A stretch of DNA of 59,397 bases from Phaeoceros laevis (lineage: Eukaryota > Anthocerotophyta > Anthocerotopsida > Notothyladales): NCBI GenBank assembly GCA_049999765.1, contig JBNGIQ010009150.1, positions 114,832 through 174,228 on the forward strand, in the 5' to 3' direction. Numbering within the stretch: position 1 is the first letter of the stretch; each line of letters opens with the position of its first letter. Under the pieces are notes generated by a model. It was given only the letters and a program-made list of their open reading frames with translations. It did not search any database and was not told the origin of the DNA. Positions 9,927 through 23,008 of the stretch are shown piece by piece. Made by a program: the position numbers and the translations under genes.

Positions 9927-12134
9927 TCAACCAACTAACCAGATGCCAGAGCTGGCGTTACAGAATAGGCCAGAGTTTGGGTCGTAGTAGTACCCTACCT
10001 CGCTGTTGTAATAATACCTGCACAAAATGTAAAGACCAACTGATTAAAACTTCTAAGTTTTGTGAGAAATATTTTGTTGTTGCACTCAGAGATCACACCT
10101 CACCCAAAGATGGACCACAAGATCGGTGACCAGTTACCTTGGGTATTGAGCTCAAAACAGCCGCAAAAGTAGTCAGTACTCACCCTGTAGACTCATCCAC
10201 AACGTAACCCGAGCTCTCTGCTGGAACCTCAGCTGCAAAAATAAACGTCAAAACTGCATCTCTAACTTTGACCGATTGACGAATCACAATCCTACCATGC
10301 CATCCGTGACCTGGAATTACATATCTAGCTGGTCAAGCAGATGGAGAAAGTTGCACAACGAAACACATCCTTCAGTGCCACATACTAAGCAAGACAAAAA
10401 TGTCACTTCAAAAAATACTGCTGTACTCTTACCTTCTCCTGCCATGTTCAAGTATTGACCACCATCGCTCGAAAATACTGCAGCAGAAACATCTGTCTCC
10501 AATAACGGTCTTGTAGGATCAGGTAATGTCTCGGTGTGACCCTCATCCTCGCCAAACATGTCCTCTTGAGCCTCTGCTGCTCCTCCGAACATGTCCATGC
10601 TGCCCCCCAGAGGCCTTTCGGCTGGAGCAGCAAAATTTCCTGCTTACCAAGGCAAACAAGGTACTAGTTAGAAGCAAACAAAAGACATGCAATCAATGGC
10701 GAACACGTTCTTTCTTAGAATCCAAAAAAACACCATGCAAGCAATACTGAGTGACCAAGTTTCACGGCTCTATGTGTAAGGGTGGGAGTCACCTGCCCCA
10801 GCCAGAAAAGTTTCCTTGGTTTGACTGTAGACATCTGCAAGTCAAAACAACACAAATGTTATGACATGGAAACAGGTAACAGCTATCAGTCTTGTTTTAA
10901 AATCTTCACATACACTCACCCATATCACCGTCGTCCAACAATTTCATTGCGTCTTCTGTGAGCTGGTCAAATACTATTTTGATGGACTCTGGCATTCGGC
11001 GCTGTCCATCTCTAGCTGAACCTTTCAGCCTCCTCAATGCATTGAGAACCTATAGATCTCAAGATGAGACAACTTCACGAGTTTAACTAGACTATACAGA
11101 GAACCTGGTGAAGACCTGGCTCAAAATAAACCCAGCCTTTGAAGCCATGTCTTCCCAGGTGAACCTCAATGGCCACTCAGTATGACCAAGTGTTATGCAA
11201 TGCTGAACAAGAAAATGCACCGTTTCTCCTGGCTGAAGAACATCAGCGATTCGGCGCCTAATTGCCCTGAGCTCCTGCAGAGACAAGTCCTTAAAAGATT
11301 CTGCTTGCTCTTGGTCTACAACCTGTGAGGCCGATGGCTTCACACGTGTGTTTACCTCCACACTATCAAGCCATGCATCCTGTTGCAGCCAGTCCCAACC
11401 ACAAGAGCGTCACAACAATATGATTAGAGAGCACAGAAGTATCCACTATCGCCACGATAATCACAACTGACCTTGAGTCCGTTGTCCACCCGGTACTCAA
11501 CATAATTCCCTTCAGCGTCAAAAAAACCCTCCTCCCTTTCTTGCTTCAAGTTAAAAGGCTCAATCTGGAAGCCGTCATCTTCCAGAACTTCTCCAGCCTG
11601 CGGAAGCACATTCATGGCATGAATAGAACCACCTCTTCTGGCACGATCGCTCTAAATCCATGGGAAACTGCTGCCATCTCAGGTGTGTCTTCGAAGGTCC
11701 TCGGCGATGGATCCTACACTCGGCGGTTAGCAAGAGCTCAGGATTCACCTGGTAGTCCTCCTCAGCTGCTGCCAAATCGTCAGCGTCATCTTCAGCGTTT
11801 CGAAGCTCCTCAGCCATAAGAGTACGCTTCATAGCCCGCTCCTTGGCAGCAGCACGAGGATTGGCGTGCAGGATGGGCCCATCCTCCTCCCCTTCAACCT
11901 GAAACACTCTCCTCTCTGGAGCGCTACCTGCATCATCTTTCTTTCGCTTGGGAAACCTGGGCCTTTTCTGCCTGCATCATGCCAACCTGGTCACAAAACA
12001 AACGCAAAGCACCTCCTAATCTGAAGGTCCTAAGGAGGGAATCAAGCAGCGCACCTGGGAGCTCCATCTTCGGGATCCATTTCTTCATGAGAGAAGCGCA
12101 CACGCTTGCGAGGGAGAGATTGCAGCACGTCCAT
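9927..12134 (-). CDS. CD2BP2: CD2BP2 / U5-52K (Lin1) homologue
   Basis: Nine exons: 12134-12055, 11971-11749, 11597-11472, 11379-11221, 11049-10920, 10834-10793, 10639-10433, 10232-10184 and 10017-9927, giving 368 residues with every phase consistent. The family member in animals and yeast (CD2BP2, Lin1) is a U5 snRNP-associated splicing factor with a GYF-type C-terminus. Visible family signatures are the basic N-terminus (PRKRVRF, then KRPRFPKRKK), NPRAAAKERAMKR, the block FQIEPFNLKQEREEGFFDAEGN followed by DAWLDSV, RRLKG...FDQLTEDAMKLLDDGD, and a final aromatic segment GYYYNSEVGYYYDPNSGLF. That last segment replaces the full GYF fold, as in the plant orthologues I recall. Nuclear location is inferred. 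It is divergently arranged with DUR3. Confidence 0.88.
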
Positions 12135-12888
12135 CCCTCCGGTCCTGCTCAAGCTGTGCTGTGAACCCTTGCTCCTCCGTTGCTTTCGGATGTTATTATA
12201 CACTTGATGAAGTATGGAAGTTATGAATGAAAGTTTGGCAAGTTGGAACTTCACGAATTTACGAAAGGGCCTAAATTCTAAATCCTAGTTTTCTTGCCGT
12301 GTTCTCATCATCTCATCCATGCTCTAGTCTTATAACGTAAACGTCAGAGGACTGGTGAGCTGCACTCATGAAGTGACATCGATAAGCGGACGCCTCACAC
12401 TTCTAACGGTACATATGATAGATAGACAGATTGCTTCGAAATTCTAGTGTTCAAATGTACGCCCGAGGCGAGACACGGAGCGAGCTGCCTCTCGTCCACC
12501 TTTATTACCAGGCATTGCTCAATGACCAGTACGATGTTAAGGATGATGTGGTAGTACGGCAGCACCTTTTCACTGTCCGAAGTCCACCCCAAGTCTTCCC
12601 GGAGAATCAGCCGAGTGCCTGAAAGGTTCTACAGTCTGCTTCGCTCCAACGGACCAGTTGCGCCCAGCTGCTTTTCTCCTTGTCCCTTTCCGATGCATAT
12701 CCGGACATCGGTCTTGTGCATTCCTCCAGCTTGTCGGCAACAATGTCTGTTAAAAGTGTGGAGCCGGCCTGGGCTTATAGACCAGTAGTAGAACGTACGG
12801 TCTGGACCGAGGCTCAATTGTCAGGCCAGCCGCGGTTAGAGGTGGTTCTGTGCCCTTGGGAGCTGTTGAGATCCAATTTTTGATCACC
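12135..12888. promoter_or_regulatory. Divergent intergenic region between CD2BP2 and DUR3
   Basis: About 750 bp separates the two start codons, which face away from each other, so promoters and 5' leaders of both genes must lie here. No TATA box can be assigned with confidence. Short open frames in it are not protein-like. Confidence 0.5.
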
Positions 12889-15800
12889 ATGCCGGCAGGG
12901 GAGGCAAACCTGTTTGGCCTCCAGCAGTTCGACTACAGGGCGAGTTTCTTCTCCGTCGACACTGTCTTCTCCAAGGTAGGCTACATAGTGAATCATTCGA
13001 ATGCTTTTCAAGGGTCCTAAACTGCCCGGAGGTCCTATCGGTTGTTGATTGATCACTGAACACAAATTTGAAATGTGATAAACGTGTGTAGGGAGTAGGA
13101 TATGCCGCTCTGGTGGGATTGGGAACTGCTTTTGCCGTCCTTGCAATTCTTGTCTTCTATTTGGACCAAAAGTATGCTGGCAGTGCCTACCATTCCGAAG
13201 AGTTCAATACAGCGGGACGGAGCATCAAAACTGGGATGATTGCTGTGGATGTTGTCAGCCACTGGACATGGTATATGCTCGTAAGCTGAATTGGTGTGGG
13301 GTAGGGACAGCCTTCGAATTCGCTTTTCCATTTGACAGTGACAGTAAGTACTGCATGTGGGGAACTTACATATATGCAGGGTGGCAAGTTTGCTCCAATC
13401 CACCGTGTTGGTGCACCAGTACGGCGTCAGCGCAGCTCTTTGGTACGCAAGCTTCCTACGGGTTGGTCCAGGTTTTTAAGGTTATCTTCACACAAACATC
13501 AGCTTCTGCGAGTCTCTAAAACTTGGACCGGTACCTGCACCTGCAAAGACAGGTACACAAATGCGGCGGTCATCCAAATCTTTCTTTTTGGCACCTTTGC
13601 TGTGCAACTAAAGCGTAGGGCACCCAAGGCGCACACATTCATAGAGCTTGTGCGACATCGATGGGGTCACGCAGCGGGATTTGTGAGAAGCTGCTCCTAT
13701 AACTGACAAGCTGGTTGCAAGGAACTCCACAAGCGTTGTTGTACATACTACTGCTGCCTGGCGCAGGTCTTTTTCTACCTTTCCTATCTCAACGACACTC
13801 TAATCACAACCTTGATGATCATCGGCTCGGCCAATATCTTTGTAGCCGCAACAGGTACGCGGTTGTGGATTTTATAGAGAAACCATTACATTGACTTCAT
13901 CACACAGTCTATCCAACGCCTGTTTACTGGCCATGGCAGGCATGAACGTCTATGCGGCACTCATACTTACCCCTTTGTCTATCGTTGTCTACACTGTGGT
14001 TGGTGGACTCAAGGCGACTTTTGTCTCCTCCTACCTTCACACCGTAGTAATTTTTATTGGTCTCAACTTCTTGATATACGCGGTATGCTACTCTTGAGCC
14101 TGTCCATGGAAAAGACCCTGGGCAGTTCAAGCCAGCTTACAGTGGATGATTCCCTTGGATAAGTTTGCAGGTGTACGTGTCAGGCACATTTCCTATACGA
14201 AACTTCAGCGACATGTGGCACAACCTCAACACATATGCGACGGTTGTCCCAGTCAAAGGTTTTGTTTCACACTAGCAATCCCAGCCTTGAACAGCCCTGC
14301 GAGCCTCTAGTGCTTTAGAGGTTTTGCCATCTTCCGTTTCAGGTAACAAGGATGGCAGCTACATTACCCTCTTCAGCGGCCAGGGTATTGAATTCGGAGT
14401 GCTAAATTTATTCGCAGCTTTTGGCAACGTCTTTTCTGATCAAGCCTACTGGCAGGTACTCAATTGACGCAGTAAAAAATCTTCACCACTATTGGATGGG
14501 ACCGCTCTGTTCTAACTTTTCAACTCTCAACTGTTTCAACAGAGTGCTATAGCTGCTTCACCCGTAGCTTCATTTCGAGGCTATATATTGGGTGGGCTGA
14601 TATGGATTCCAATTCCCTTAGCGTTGTCGGCAGCTTTGGGCTGGGCGGCCCTTGCTTCGGATCTCCCCATTAGCCGTGAAGAAACCGAAGCTGGGCTTGT
14701 AGCCCTGGCTTCCGCACAATTTCTACTTGGCAAAGGTAGGCTCCAGCCGCTAAGTCCTAATGCACACTGCCGAGCAGAGGACCTCAGTACGGGTATTGAC
14801 GAATTTTTTGTGGTAGTGGTTCAAACACAGGGGGCGTTATGCTCATAATGTTAATGGTCTTCATGGCTGCTACATCCACAGGATCCGGTGAGCTCATTGC
14901 CATGAGCTCGCTCTTCACATACGATGTCTACAAGGTGGACACATTCTCTCTTGCTGCAGTCCTTCAATTTTGCATGTCATGCTTGAAGTATCTGCAGAAG
15001 TGGATGGAGCAATGCCTGTCCTTACCAACCATGTGTGCTTGGCACCTGGGAAGTTTAACGGCCAGTATGCATACATTCAGGCTTACATAAGACGGCAGGC
15101 TACTGGAGCTGAACTGCTCATCGTGTCAAGAATATCCGTCGTTGTGTTGGGTATACTTATGGCAGCTGTGTCATGCATCTTCTACAAGGTCATATCCATG
15201 ATGTTGTCAATGATTACTTTTGATCACTGGCTACTATAATAGCTAAAGTCCTTCAACGATGAAACTGTCGAAACATAGCCACTGCTAAGCACGTTAGGCG
15301 TAGTTCCTCCTTTCCTGTGCAGGTCGGTGTGAATGTGAACTTGATCTTTCTGGTGGTGGGGTTGCTGGTGTCATCCTCTGTTCCCCCGCTTGCTTTCCTT
15401 TTGACATGGCCCTCTGTCTCGAAAGGGGCTGCAATAGGTGGAGCTCTCGGTGGGCAGATCTGCGGCATCACTGCTTGGCTGGTTCATACCAAGGTGAGAG
15501 CTTGGCCCACCCACAAGTATATGCTAGAACAGTAGTTGCAAAACCAAGCTAGGGCTACCCCAAGCGTCCTTTGGTGCAACAGACCCGTTTTGGTTGACCC
15601 ACATCCGAGTTGCTTCGTTTCACAGGTCGTATACAGCTTAATATCGATCACAAGTCTTCAGCAACTGGCTCCGACCACAGTTGGCACAGTGGTCTCCCTC
15701 TTGCTGTCAGCTGTAATCTGCATCACCTGGACTTATTTCTTCCCGGATAGGGAAGACAGCTTTTCCAGGTATTGGACGAGTCTCCAATGACTCACCGTTC

Positions 15801-16309
15801 GCAGTATGCAAAATGGATGTGGATGACCCGTAGAATTGTGCTCTAATTAACGACCCATCGTTGTGGCTGTTTGTGCTGAAGATTTGAGAAGATTGAACTT
15901 ATGGACAATGTAACCGTCGTAGACAACGAGAAAGAGGACCCTGCAACCATGACCCGCTTCCTCAAGGAGAGTTTGATAGTCTCAATCCTTTTGACCGTGG
16001 TTTTCGTTGTAGCATGGCCTCTTCTCACCTTGCCTGCCGGGGTCTTTTCCAAGGTAGTAGATTTCTTGAAAAGTGCAAACTCTGCTACAACACCTCGACT
16101 TTTGGCGTCGTCTAATGGAATGCTTCTTGCACTTACAGGGCTACTTCACATTCTTCGCGGTGTCCACCATGATTTGGGCCGCAGTGGCGACGTTAATCTG
16201 CATATTTATCCCACTACTGGAGTCCAGTGACATCTTGATTAGAGTGGTGCGACAATTGTTGGGGCTACATGTCCACGACAATCTCGCAGCGTCCAATCCC
16301 ATCAATTAA
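12889..16309 (+). CDS. DUR3: Urea-proton symporter DUR3
   Basis: Fifteen exons give 661 residues: 12889-12975, 13092-13270, 13380-13471, 13549-13682, 13767-13854, 13940-14082, 14171-14258, 14343-14455, 14543-14735, 14831-14934, 15081-15188, 15323-15493, 15626-15768, 15882-16053, 16139-16309. DUR3 belongs to the sodium:solute symporter superfamily and imports urea with protons across the plasma membrane. Family signatures in order: [134 protein letters not shown] and YIRRQATG. About 14-15 hydrophobic segments are present. Arabidopsis DUR3 is slightly longer (about 694). The acceptor of exon 4 (13549) is the least certain boundary; it was chosen to keep phase and yields a short unusual PDRYTN stretch. 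No domain is missing. Confidence 0.92.
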
Positions 16310-18540
16310 CCCTTGGAGGACCGAGCTTCTTATCCCATGCTAATGTGCTTATGGTACTACGGAACCTGAATTCTGGTGCGCGACAGCGCTTTAATCTATA
16401 AGATTTGAGTTGGAAGCCGAACATAGCCTACCGGGCAAAGCTTGGAAATTGTTGAAGATTGTTATCCCGGGACCCGGGTCACCCAACCTAAGACAAAAAG
16501 GGTTAACCTAAAACCCTTCTGGAGCGACCTTGATGTTAAATGAATGGTCGTCACAGCAGTGTGTGGTGAGGTGGACATCTTGTTGAAGTGGCATCGAGCA
16601 GTATCCTTCTCTCTTCAAACTAGGAACCAGTTCTTCCAGCCTTGCGTACGTAATCTCACTTTCGATATGCTTGCCGTCCCCAACTTAATATCTATGAACC
16701 ACTCCGCCCTTGTCGGTCAACCAGCTCTCCCGAGTCTCACTCTCACTGCCTGCATCTCCTTCGCCCTTAAGATTCCATATGGTATTTAAGATTCCATATG
16801 GTATTTATATCGAATTGTGTATAAAATATTATATTATTCGATTTTTAAAAAATATAGTTTTCATTATTTTTGGAATATAAATTTCATAGTATGTGTGTAA
16901 AACATAGAGCACAGAGACTATGCAACATACATGTTGCACATATACCTTAAATTCTATGGACTTCATATGAAACGCCGTGTAGAAATAAACCATGCAGTAA
17001 GGAATCGCTCCCCTCAAAATTTGTGATGTAGAGCTACACATGTTGATGTCTTCAATCTCAGGCCTCAGTAGCACCATGTACTCACGCTTGCAAGTTTTAG
17101 GAAAGAATGAGACGACTGCTGCTTAGCTCACTTTCTGACCTTGAAAGCCCGTAAGGGGGCATAGGGCCAAGATCGTCTGAAACGAGTTGTGTCATCTGCA
17201 AAGCTACCACTGGGAAGCCTCTATCTTGCAAGCATGTATGCATTCATGTATTCCTTTTGCTTCTTTCTAATGAGTACCAGGTCATAGTATGACCTCACCT
17301 ACTCAATTCCTTCCAAGAACTCTTACGATTTGCGGGTTTCATTCTTTTCAACCCGCACACTCTATCTGGATGGGATACCACAGGCCTCAAGATAAATTGT
17401 GTTGAGAATGCACACACGGCTAGCACAAGTGTTGAGAAAATGATGAGGGAGATGTGCTCTACTAGCAGCACCTCCAAGGGACAGAACCCAGCAACAAGGA
17501 ATGTAGGAAACCAAACCACTACTCAATTTATTAAGCAGCAGGGCTGCGCTCTAGCTCAAGGAGAAACAAGCGCATGTGCGCAAACACCACCAGATCACAC
17601 AGCGCTCACAATGTCTTCCAATGTTCAGCGCATGTCCTCCTCCAAACCCTCGCGAGTGCAACAGCAAGCGAAGAGGCCCTAAAAACTATTTTATGGCGTT
17701 CCAGCGCTAGTTGCATCTGCCCTAGCAGTTTCAACAAATTGTGCCAATGCACAATTTTTGGAACTGCACCTCACAGCTCAGCCTATTAAATAAAACAAGC
17801 TATCTGCAGATTCTCAGACCTGGATGGATTACTCTCAACATCCAACAGCATGCATGAAGACTGCAAACAATTCCCTGGGACAACTATTGGTCTTGCAAGG
17901 ACGGGTGGAGTAAAACCTCTGAGATCTGCTTAATCCTGGAAACCTTGAGTAGCTCTGCTGCAATCAGGCTTGTGCCTTTGCCAACTCTGCCAGTTCAATC
18001 CCAATCATGCAAGTGATGCATGATTACATGAAGGGTGCATAGCCCTGCCCTTTTTCTGCAGGCCACACCTCCTCACACAATCAAGGACCAGCATTTCTAG
18101 ATGAACTAAGAACACCAAGTTTACCAATAGAGGTCTTTAAGTAGCGTTGTAGCATGGTTGCGTGATATTTGCTTCATACTTAACTGTGCTCCTCCAGCAA
18201 GGGTAACCTTCCTGCCAAAACACAGCAGCCTTGCATAGCTTCAGTCCAATGCCTGGGATGGCCTCCTAGCCACTCACAACTGCGACAACTCTTCCCCTGC
18301 AAAACATGATCTCCACACTTCAACTTTGGACAAGAAGGCCAATTAAGGTCTTCAAGGAGAGTTCTCCCATCTGAACAGCTGCCACACCGAACTCTCCCAT
18401 GGCATGTTGCCTGACACTGTGGTGAACGCAGGCTGTGTCTCAACCAAGCATTCACACTTGATGGTTGATTTACTCTCGTATATACGAGTATGTGCTAGCG
18501 ACAGCTGTTACAGAGCCTGCTGCTCGCCGTCGGCCTGCCC
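16310..18540. other. Intergenic region, no gene seen
   Basis: Holds the DUR3 3' end and unassigned sequence. There is an exact 19-bp tandem duplication at 16768-16805, followed by a strongly AT-rich stretch to about 16900. A perfect 14-bp palindrome, CTCGTATATACGAG, lies at about 18474-18488. A Cys-rich minus-strand frame at 18180-18455 resembles nothing I know. Confidence 0.45.
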
Positions 18541-18544
18541 AAGC

Positions 18545-19020
18545 TAGGCAGTGTTTATAAAGACGAGCCTTTGCACCTGCACACACGCTACCAAGTTGTC
18601 ACTGGTCCCTAAGCTTAAGTCTAAAAGGGCACAGTCAAAGCAATGACTACATGCTACAGGAAGGCAAGTAAATGTATTGTCATGAGGCTGAACACCAGCC
18701 AATATCATCTCTTCGAAACAGGCTGTAGTCTGGCGGCCTTCATTGCACACCTATTAATCATGACAGCCCAGCATGTGCAGAGATATTTGCATGGCCAATC
18801 TGGTGAACACCTTCAAGCACTTACAAGTCTTTTCACTATTTCAGAATGCTACCTTCCCTGCTGCACAGCACTGGTCAACACTTGTACAAGCCTTGAGGAG
18901 GCAAGCAAGCATAACACTGCTTGCTAAAATCATGCCTTCCTGCTCCATCCTTGCATACAAAGCGAGTGCCAGGGGACCAAGCCCTTGCTCAGCTGCATAT
19001 CCATTTATCATGGCGTGAAC
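18545..19020 (-). pseudogene. Relic of a PPR gene (PLS type)
   Basis: On the minus strand, 19018-18850 translates as a PPR-like segment: INGYAAEQGLGPLALALYARM followed by LLKACTSVDQCCAAGK, matching the usual pattern of a PLS-type repeat. After a stretch without homology and a frame change, 18740-18640 reads FEEMILAGVQPHDNTFTCLPVACSHC, another repeat boundary. There is no start codon, no long frame and no terminal E or DYW domain. It is a decayed fragment of a gene family that binds organellar RNA. Confidence 0.7.
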
Positions 19021-19595
19021 TCCCTGTTACTGGCCGGGCCCTAAATTCATGCATTTGAAACCCACGCCACAAACCCCTTAAAGACTCGCAAGAGTGCTTC
19101 CAAGGGTCCACTAGGGGTTAAAAGGACTTGTAAGTACCTCGCCAATTGTAAAAATGCCTTGCATACATTTCCATCTTAGCACAAGTCAGCATGCTTGTAA
19201 GAGACTTCCAAGGACCTCATTTGAGGCAATATCGCAGCCAGCGTTGTATGTGTGTACCATGAGTCCATGACACAGATACGGCCCTGCAGGCATGCAAGAA
19301 ACCTTGAGTAGCCTAATAATAATAGTGATGCGCGGGGTTTAACAGGTTTTTGGGACGCCCGGGCGAGAACCCCGGGTGTCCATGGAACCACGTCTCTTTG
19401 TGTAAACTTTTTTGCTGCGTGCGCTGGTGGTCGGGGAAGCGTGACATATTGACAAGAAGAATGGTGACGCCTGCGGCGAAAGGACGCTGCCACCTGGTCG
19501 AGCGTCGGCGCTGCATGTTCGCCACCTAGAGCGCCCTCCATAATTACCAGAAATAACAAAAGGCAACAATTTCCTGAGGAAGGGTGGAGTGCACA

Positions 19596-22500
19596 ATGTT
19601 GGCCGGGCTGGCACCGCAGCAAATAAGGTGCTGCTTTAGCGCAAACGTTTACAGTACTAGGAAGGCAGCCCTCTTCCGTGCTCGTGGCTCATCTCGCTTC
19701 AAATTCCGGATCCACCAGGAGTTGCGCTCGCCTTGGATTTCGGCTTCTGGACGAGCGGCGCCTCATGTGGATCTGGACGTCGCCTACAACAAAGAGGTGT
19801 ATCCGGTTGCGGAATCCGATCCGTACCGTGCGCAGCAGGACATGATGTTGAGCTGCAATGGGAGCGAGCCAAGAGCTGGCGGCCGGTCCGGGAGCAGCAC
19901 TAGTACTGCGCATGCTTTGGTGGCGGCTTGGAAAGATGAAATCGCTCCGCTGATGCAGCACTACTCTTCCAAATTGAATGCAGCAGCGGATGAGAGAGTC
20001 GGTGATGAGGAGGGCCCGGGCTGGCTTGCAATTAGCGAGCAGCTGATTGACAGGCGGTGTGCAGACAATATCCGGATGCTGGTAGTGGATTCGGTAAATA
20101 CTGCCAAGGCAGGCCACCCTGGGCTGCCTATGGGCTTGGCCGAGGTCGGCTACGTCCTGTGGAAGGATGCCATGAAGTACAACCCCCAAAATCCACTCTG
20201 GTTTAATCGCGACAGGTTTGTGCTTAGCGCTGGCCATGGCTGCCTGCTCCAATACATCTGTCTCCATCTGGCAGGCTACGATTTGCAGGTACTTGTGACA
20301 CGCCTACCGATAGGTATGTGCATTCTTACAGCTTTTCCAAGGAGGAAGTTTACTTGCCAATGTACGCATACATATATAAGTTTGTCGAAAGGGATGTCTA
20401 ATTTCTTCTTCTTTCATCTTCGTCCAGTTGGAGGACTTGAAGCGCTTGTGCAAGCTGGATGGTAGGACTCCCGGGCACCCCGAGAATGTTGTCACTCCAG
20501 GGATCGAGGTCACAACAGGTACCACTTACATGATTAATTCATGTGGTACCTTGCACATGTGTGACGAGACTGGTTCTGTTTTCCAGCTTAGGCTTAGGCA
20601 GCTTGAGCAGCCCTGATTTTTTTATTGAAACTTACAAGTGTAAATTTTACAAGTCCTGAAATCTTCTCCTGTGCAGGCCCTTTGGGACAGGGTGTTGCCA
20701 ACGCTGTGGGACTGGCAATTGCGGAGCGGCACCTGGCCGCGCGCTTCAACAAGCCTGATGCCACGATTGTGGACCATCGCACGTAAGTAAATATATTAAT
20801 TCTGCATCCAATTTTCGATTGCTTAATTATAATCAGCTGTAGACATATCATAGCGAGCTAGCTAGCTCCATCAGATCCATCCATCCTGATAAGTAATTGC
20901 ACTAAGCTTGAGCAGTACGTCGACGTCTTATTCACTTGTAACTGTAGGTACTGCATTATGGGAGATGGTTGTGCGATGGAAGGCATCTCCAACGAGGCAG
21001 CTTCACTAGCCGGCCATTTGAAGCTTGACAAACTCACTGTGATTTACGACGATAATCACAATACAATCGACGGACCTACAGATCTTGCATTCAGTGAAGA
21101 CGTAGCTGGTCGCTTTCGCGCCCTCGGCTGGCATACTATTACCATCGACAACCTGTACGATGATCTCACAACCTTCCGGAAGGCACTCATGGAGGAGGCT
21201 GTGGCGGAGAAGCAAAAGCCCACATTCATCCAGGTTAGTTTGCAACTAACGCGAGTACAGTGTGAATCTGTAGCCCATTTTCAAATTGGCATTTTCCACG
21301 ATAGTTAACCTCCTCATGATGGATCTCACACCTGTTATACACTGGCACCACTATTGATACATGTAGGTGAAATCGAGCATCGGCCGGCTGTCGACCAAGG
21401 AAGGCACTGCCAAAGCGCACCATGGTACGTTCGACGAAGAAGATGTGAAACGGATAAAGGAGAAAATGAGGTGGCCCCTTGATCGGCCAGCGTTTTACAT
21501 CATACCAATGGTTTACGAGTAAGTAGTTCTAAAGCGCTTCTCCATCTACTACAGTATCTAGCTTGCCGATATAAGCAAACAGTTTGAACATTTCTGTGAC
21601 GAGTTCTCGTCTGCCTGCAGAAGATTTAAATCGAGCGCGCAGCGTGGTGAATGTTTGGAGCGCGAGTGGAACGAAACTGTCAAGAAATACGTGGCCACAT
21701 ACAGTTCGGACTGGCACACCTTCCGATCTCTCATCGATCGCAAGTTGCCTCCCCACTGGGCTGATGTCCTTCCGAGCTGGTCGCAAGAGGACAAGGATTT
21801 GCCGCTGGATGCAACTCGCAGCTACTCCCAGGAATGTCTCAACGCACTGGTTAAAGTGATTCCGGGGCTGCTGGGTGGTAGCGCAGACTTGGCCAGTTCC
21901 AACAAGGCCGTGCTTGAAGGTGCGGGCGATTTCACTCCCGACACGCCCTGGGGCCGCAACATTCACTACGGCGTCCGGGAGCACGCCATGGCCGCCATCT
22001 CCAACGGCCTGGCACTCCACGGCTCCGGCCTGCTCCCATTCGCTGCCACATTCCTCACCTTCTCCGACTACATGAAGAATGCGATGCGGTTGTCGGCCAT
22101 GAGCCGGGCGCAGGTTCTCTACATCCTCACCCATGACTCCATCGGCCTGGGCGAGGATGGGCCGACGCACCAGCCGGTGGAGCACCTTGTGGGCCTCCGG
22201 GCCATCCCCAACTTGGTGCTTCTGCGTCCGGCTGACGCCAACGAAACCGCGGGCGCATACAGGGTCGCCATCTCACGCCGTCACGGCCCCACGGCTATCT
22301 CGCTGTCCAGGCAGAAGGTGCAGGCTCACTTGGCAGCTCGAACGTCGGTGGAGGGTACCATGCGCGGTGGCTACATTCTCACCGACGACGGCTCTACTCA
22401 AGAAGCAGGAGCTGAATCGGAGATTGATCTCATCCTCCTCGCCACCGGCACTGAACTCGCCCTGTGCCAATGTGCCGCGGAGGCGCTTCGCCGGGATGAT

Positions 22501-22788
22501 ATTAAGGTGCGCGTCGTGTCGCTAGTATCGTGGGAGCTCTTCGACGAGCAGGAGCAAACGTATCGAGACTATGTGCTTCCTCCCAAAGTGCTCACGCGAT
22601 TGGCAGTTGAGGCGGGCTCTCCTCTTGGATGGAGAGAATTTGTAGGACCGCTAGGGGAGGTTCTAGGCGTGTCAGCCTTCGGGGCAAGTGGCGCTTACTT
22701 GGATGTCTTTCACAAGTACGGTTTCACTGCTGCCCATGTGGAGGAGACGGCGAGACGGCTTCTCACCCGGAATCGACAGAGGGTCTAA
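19596..22788 (+). CDS. TKL: Transketolase, divergent, probably plastid
   Basis: Six exons (19596-20288, 20428-20518, 20677-20782, 20948-21233, 21367-21518, 21621-22788) give 831 residues. Transketolase moves two-carbon ketol units between sugar phosphates in the Calvin-Benson and pentose phosphate pathways using thiamine diphosphate. Catalytic and cofactor motifs are all present: [37 protein letters not shown] with YDDN, the His in [38 protein letters not shown] and SLSRQK. The N-terminus is about 70 residues longer than in typical plant transketolases and Arg/Ser-rich at first, compatible with a transit peptide plus an extra acidic linker. The middle region between the ThDP and Pyr domains (exon 5) has diverged strongly from the canonical IGFGSPNK region. 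The start chosen is the first ATG of the frame. It may be a specialised paralogue rather than the housekeeping enzyme. Confidence 0.9.
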
Positions 22789-23008
22789 TCTCACGCCGGT
22801 AGCACGTCTCTACACTGCCTCAGCACTCCGGACGTAACATCAATTCAGTCTGGGACTCAGCCAGAACAGTCTCCGCTTCTGTACCCATGTTTGTACAAGT
22901 TTATTTGCACCAGGAAGTAAGCCAGCAACATACCTAAAACCAAGTCAGAGCCACGTTTACACCAAAGAGTAGTCTCCTTGGATAGGAGGCATGCAAACAA
23001 CAGACAGC
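22789..23008. other. 3' region of transketolase
   Basis: Untranslated and intergenic sequence between the transketolase stop and the MCM6 fragment. No other feature was recognised. Confidence 0.4.

Noticed and set aside
18180-18455. Cys-rich minus-strand frame resembling a zinc protein
   Set aside because: The Cys spacing fits no known zinc motif, there is no splice-supported continuation, and the surrounding DNA is decayed.
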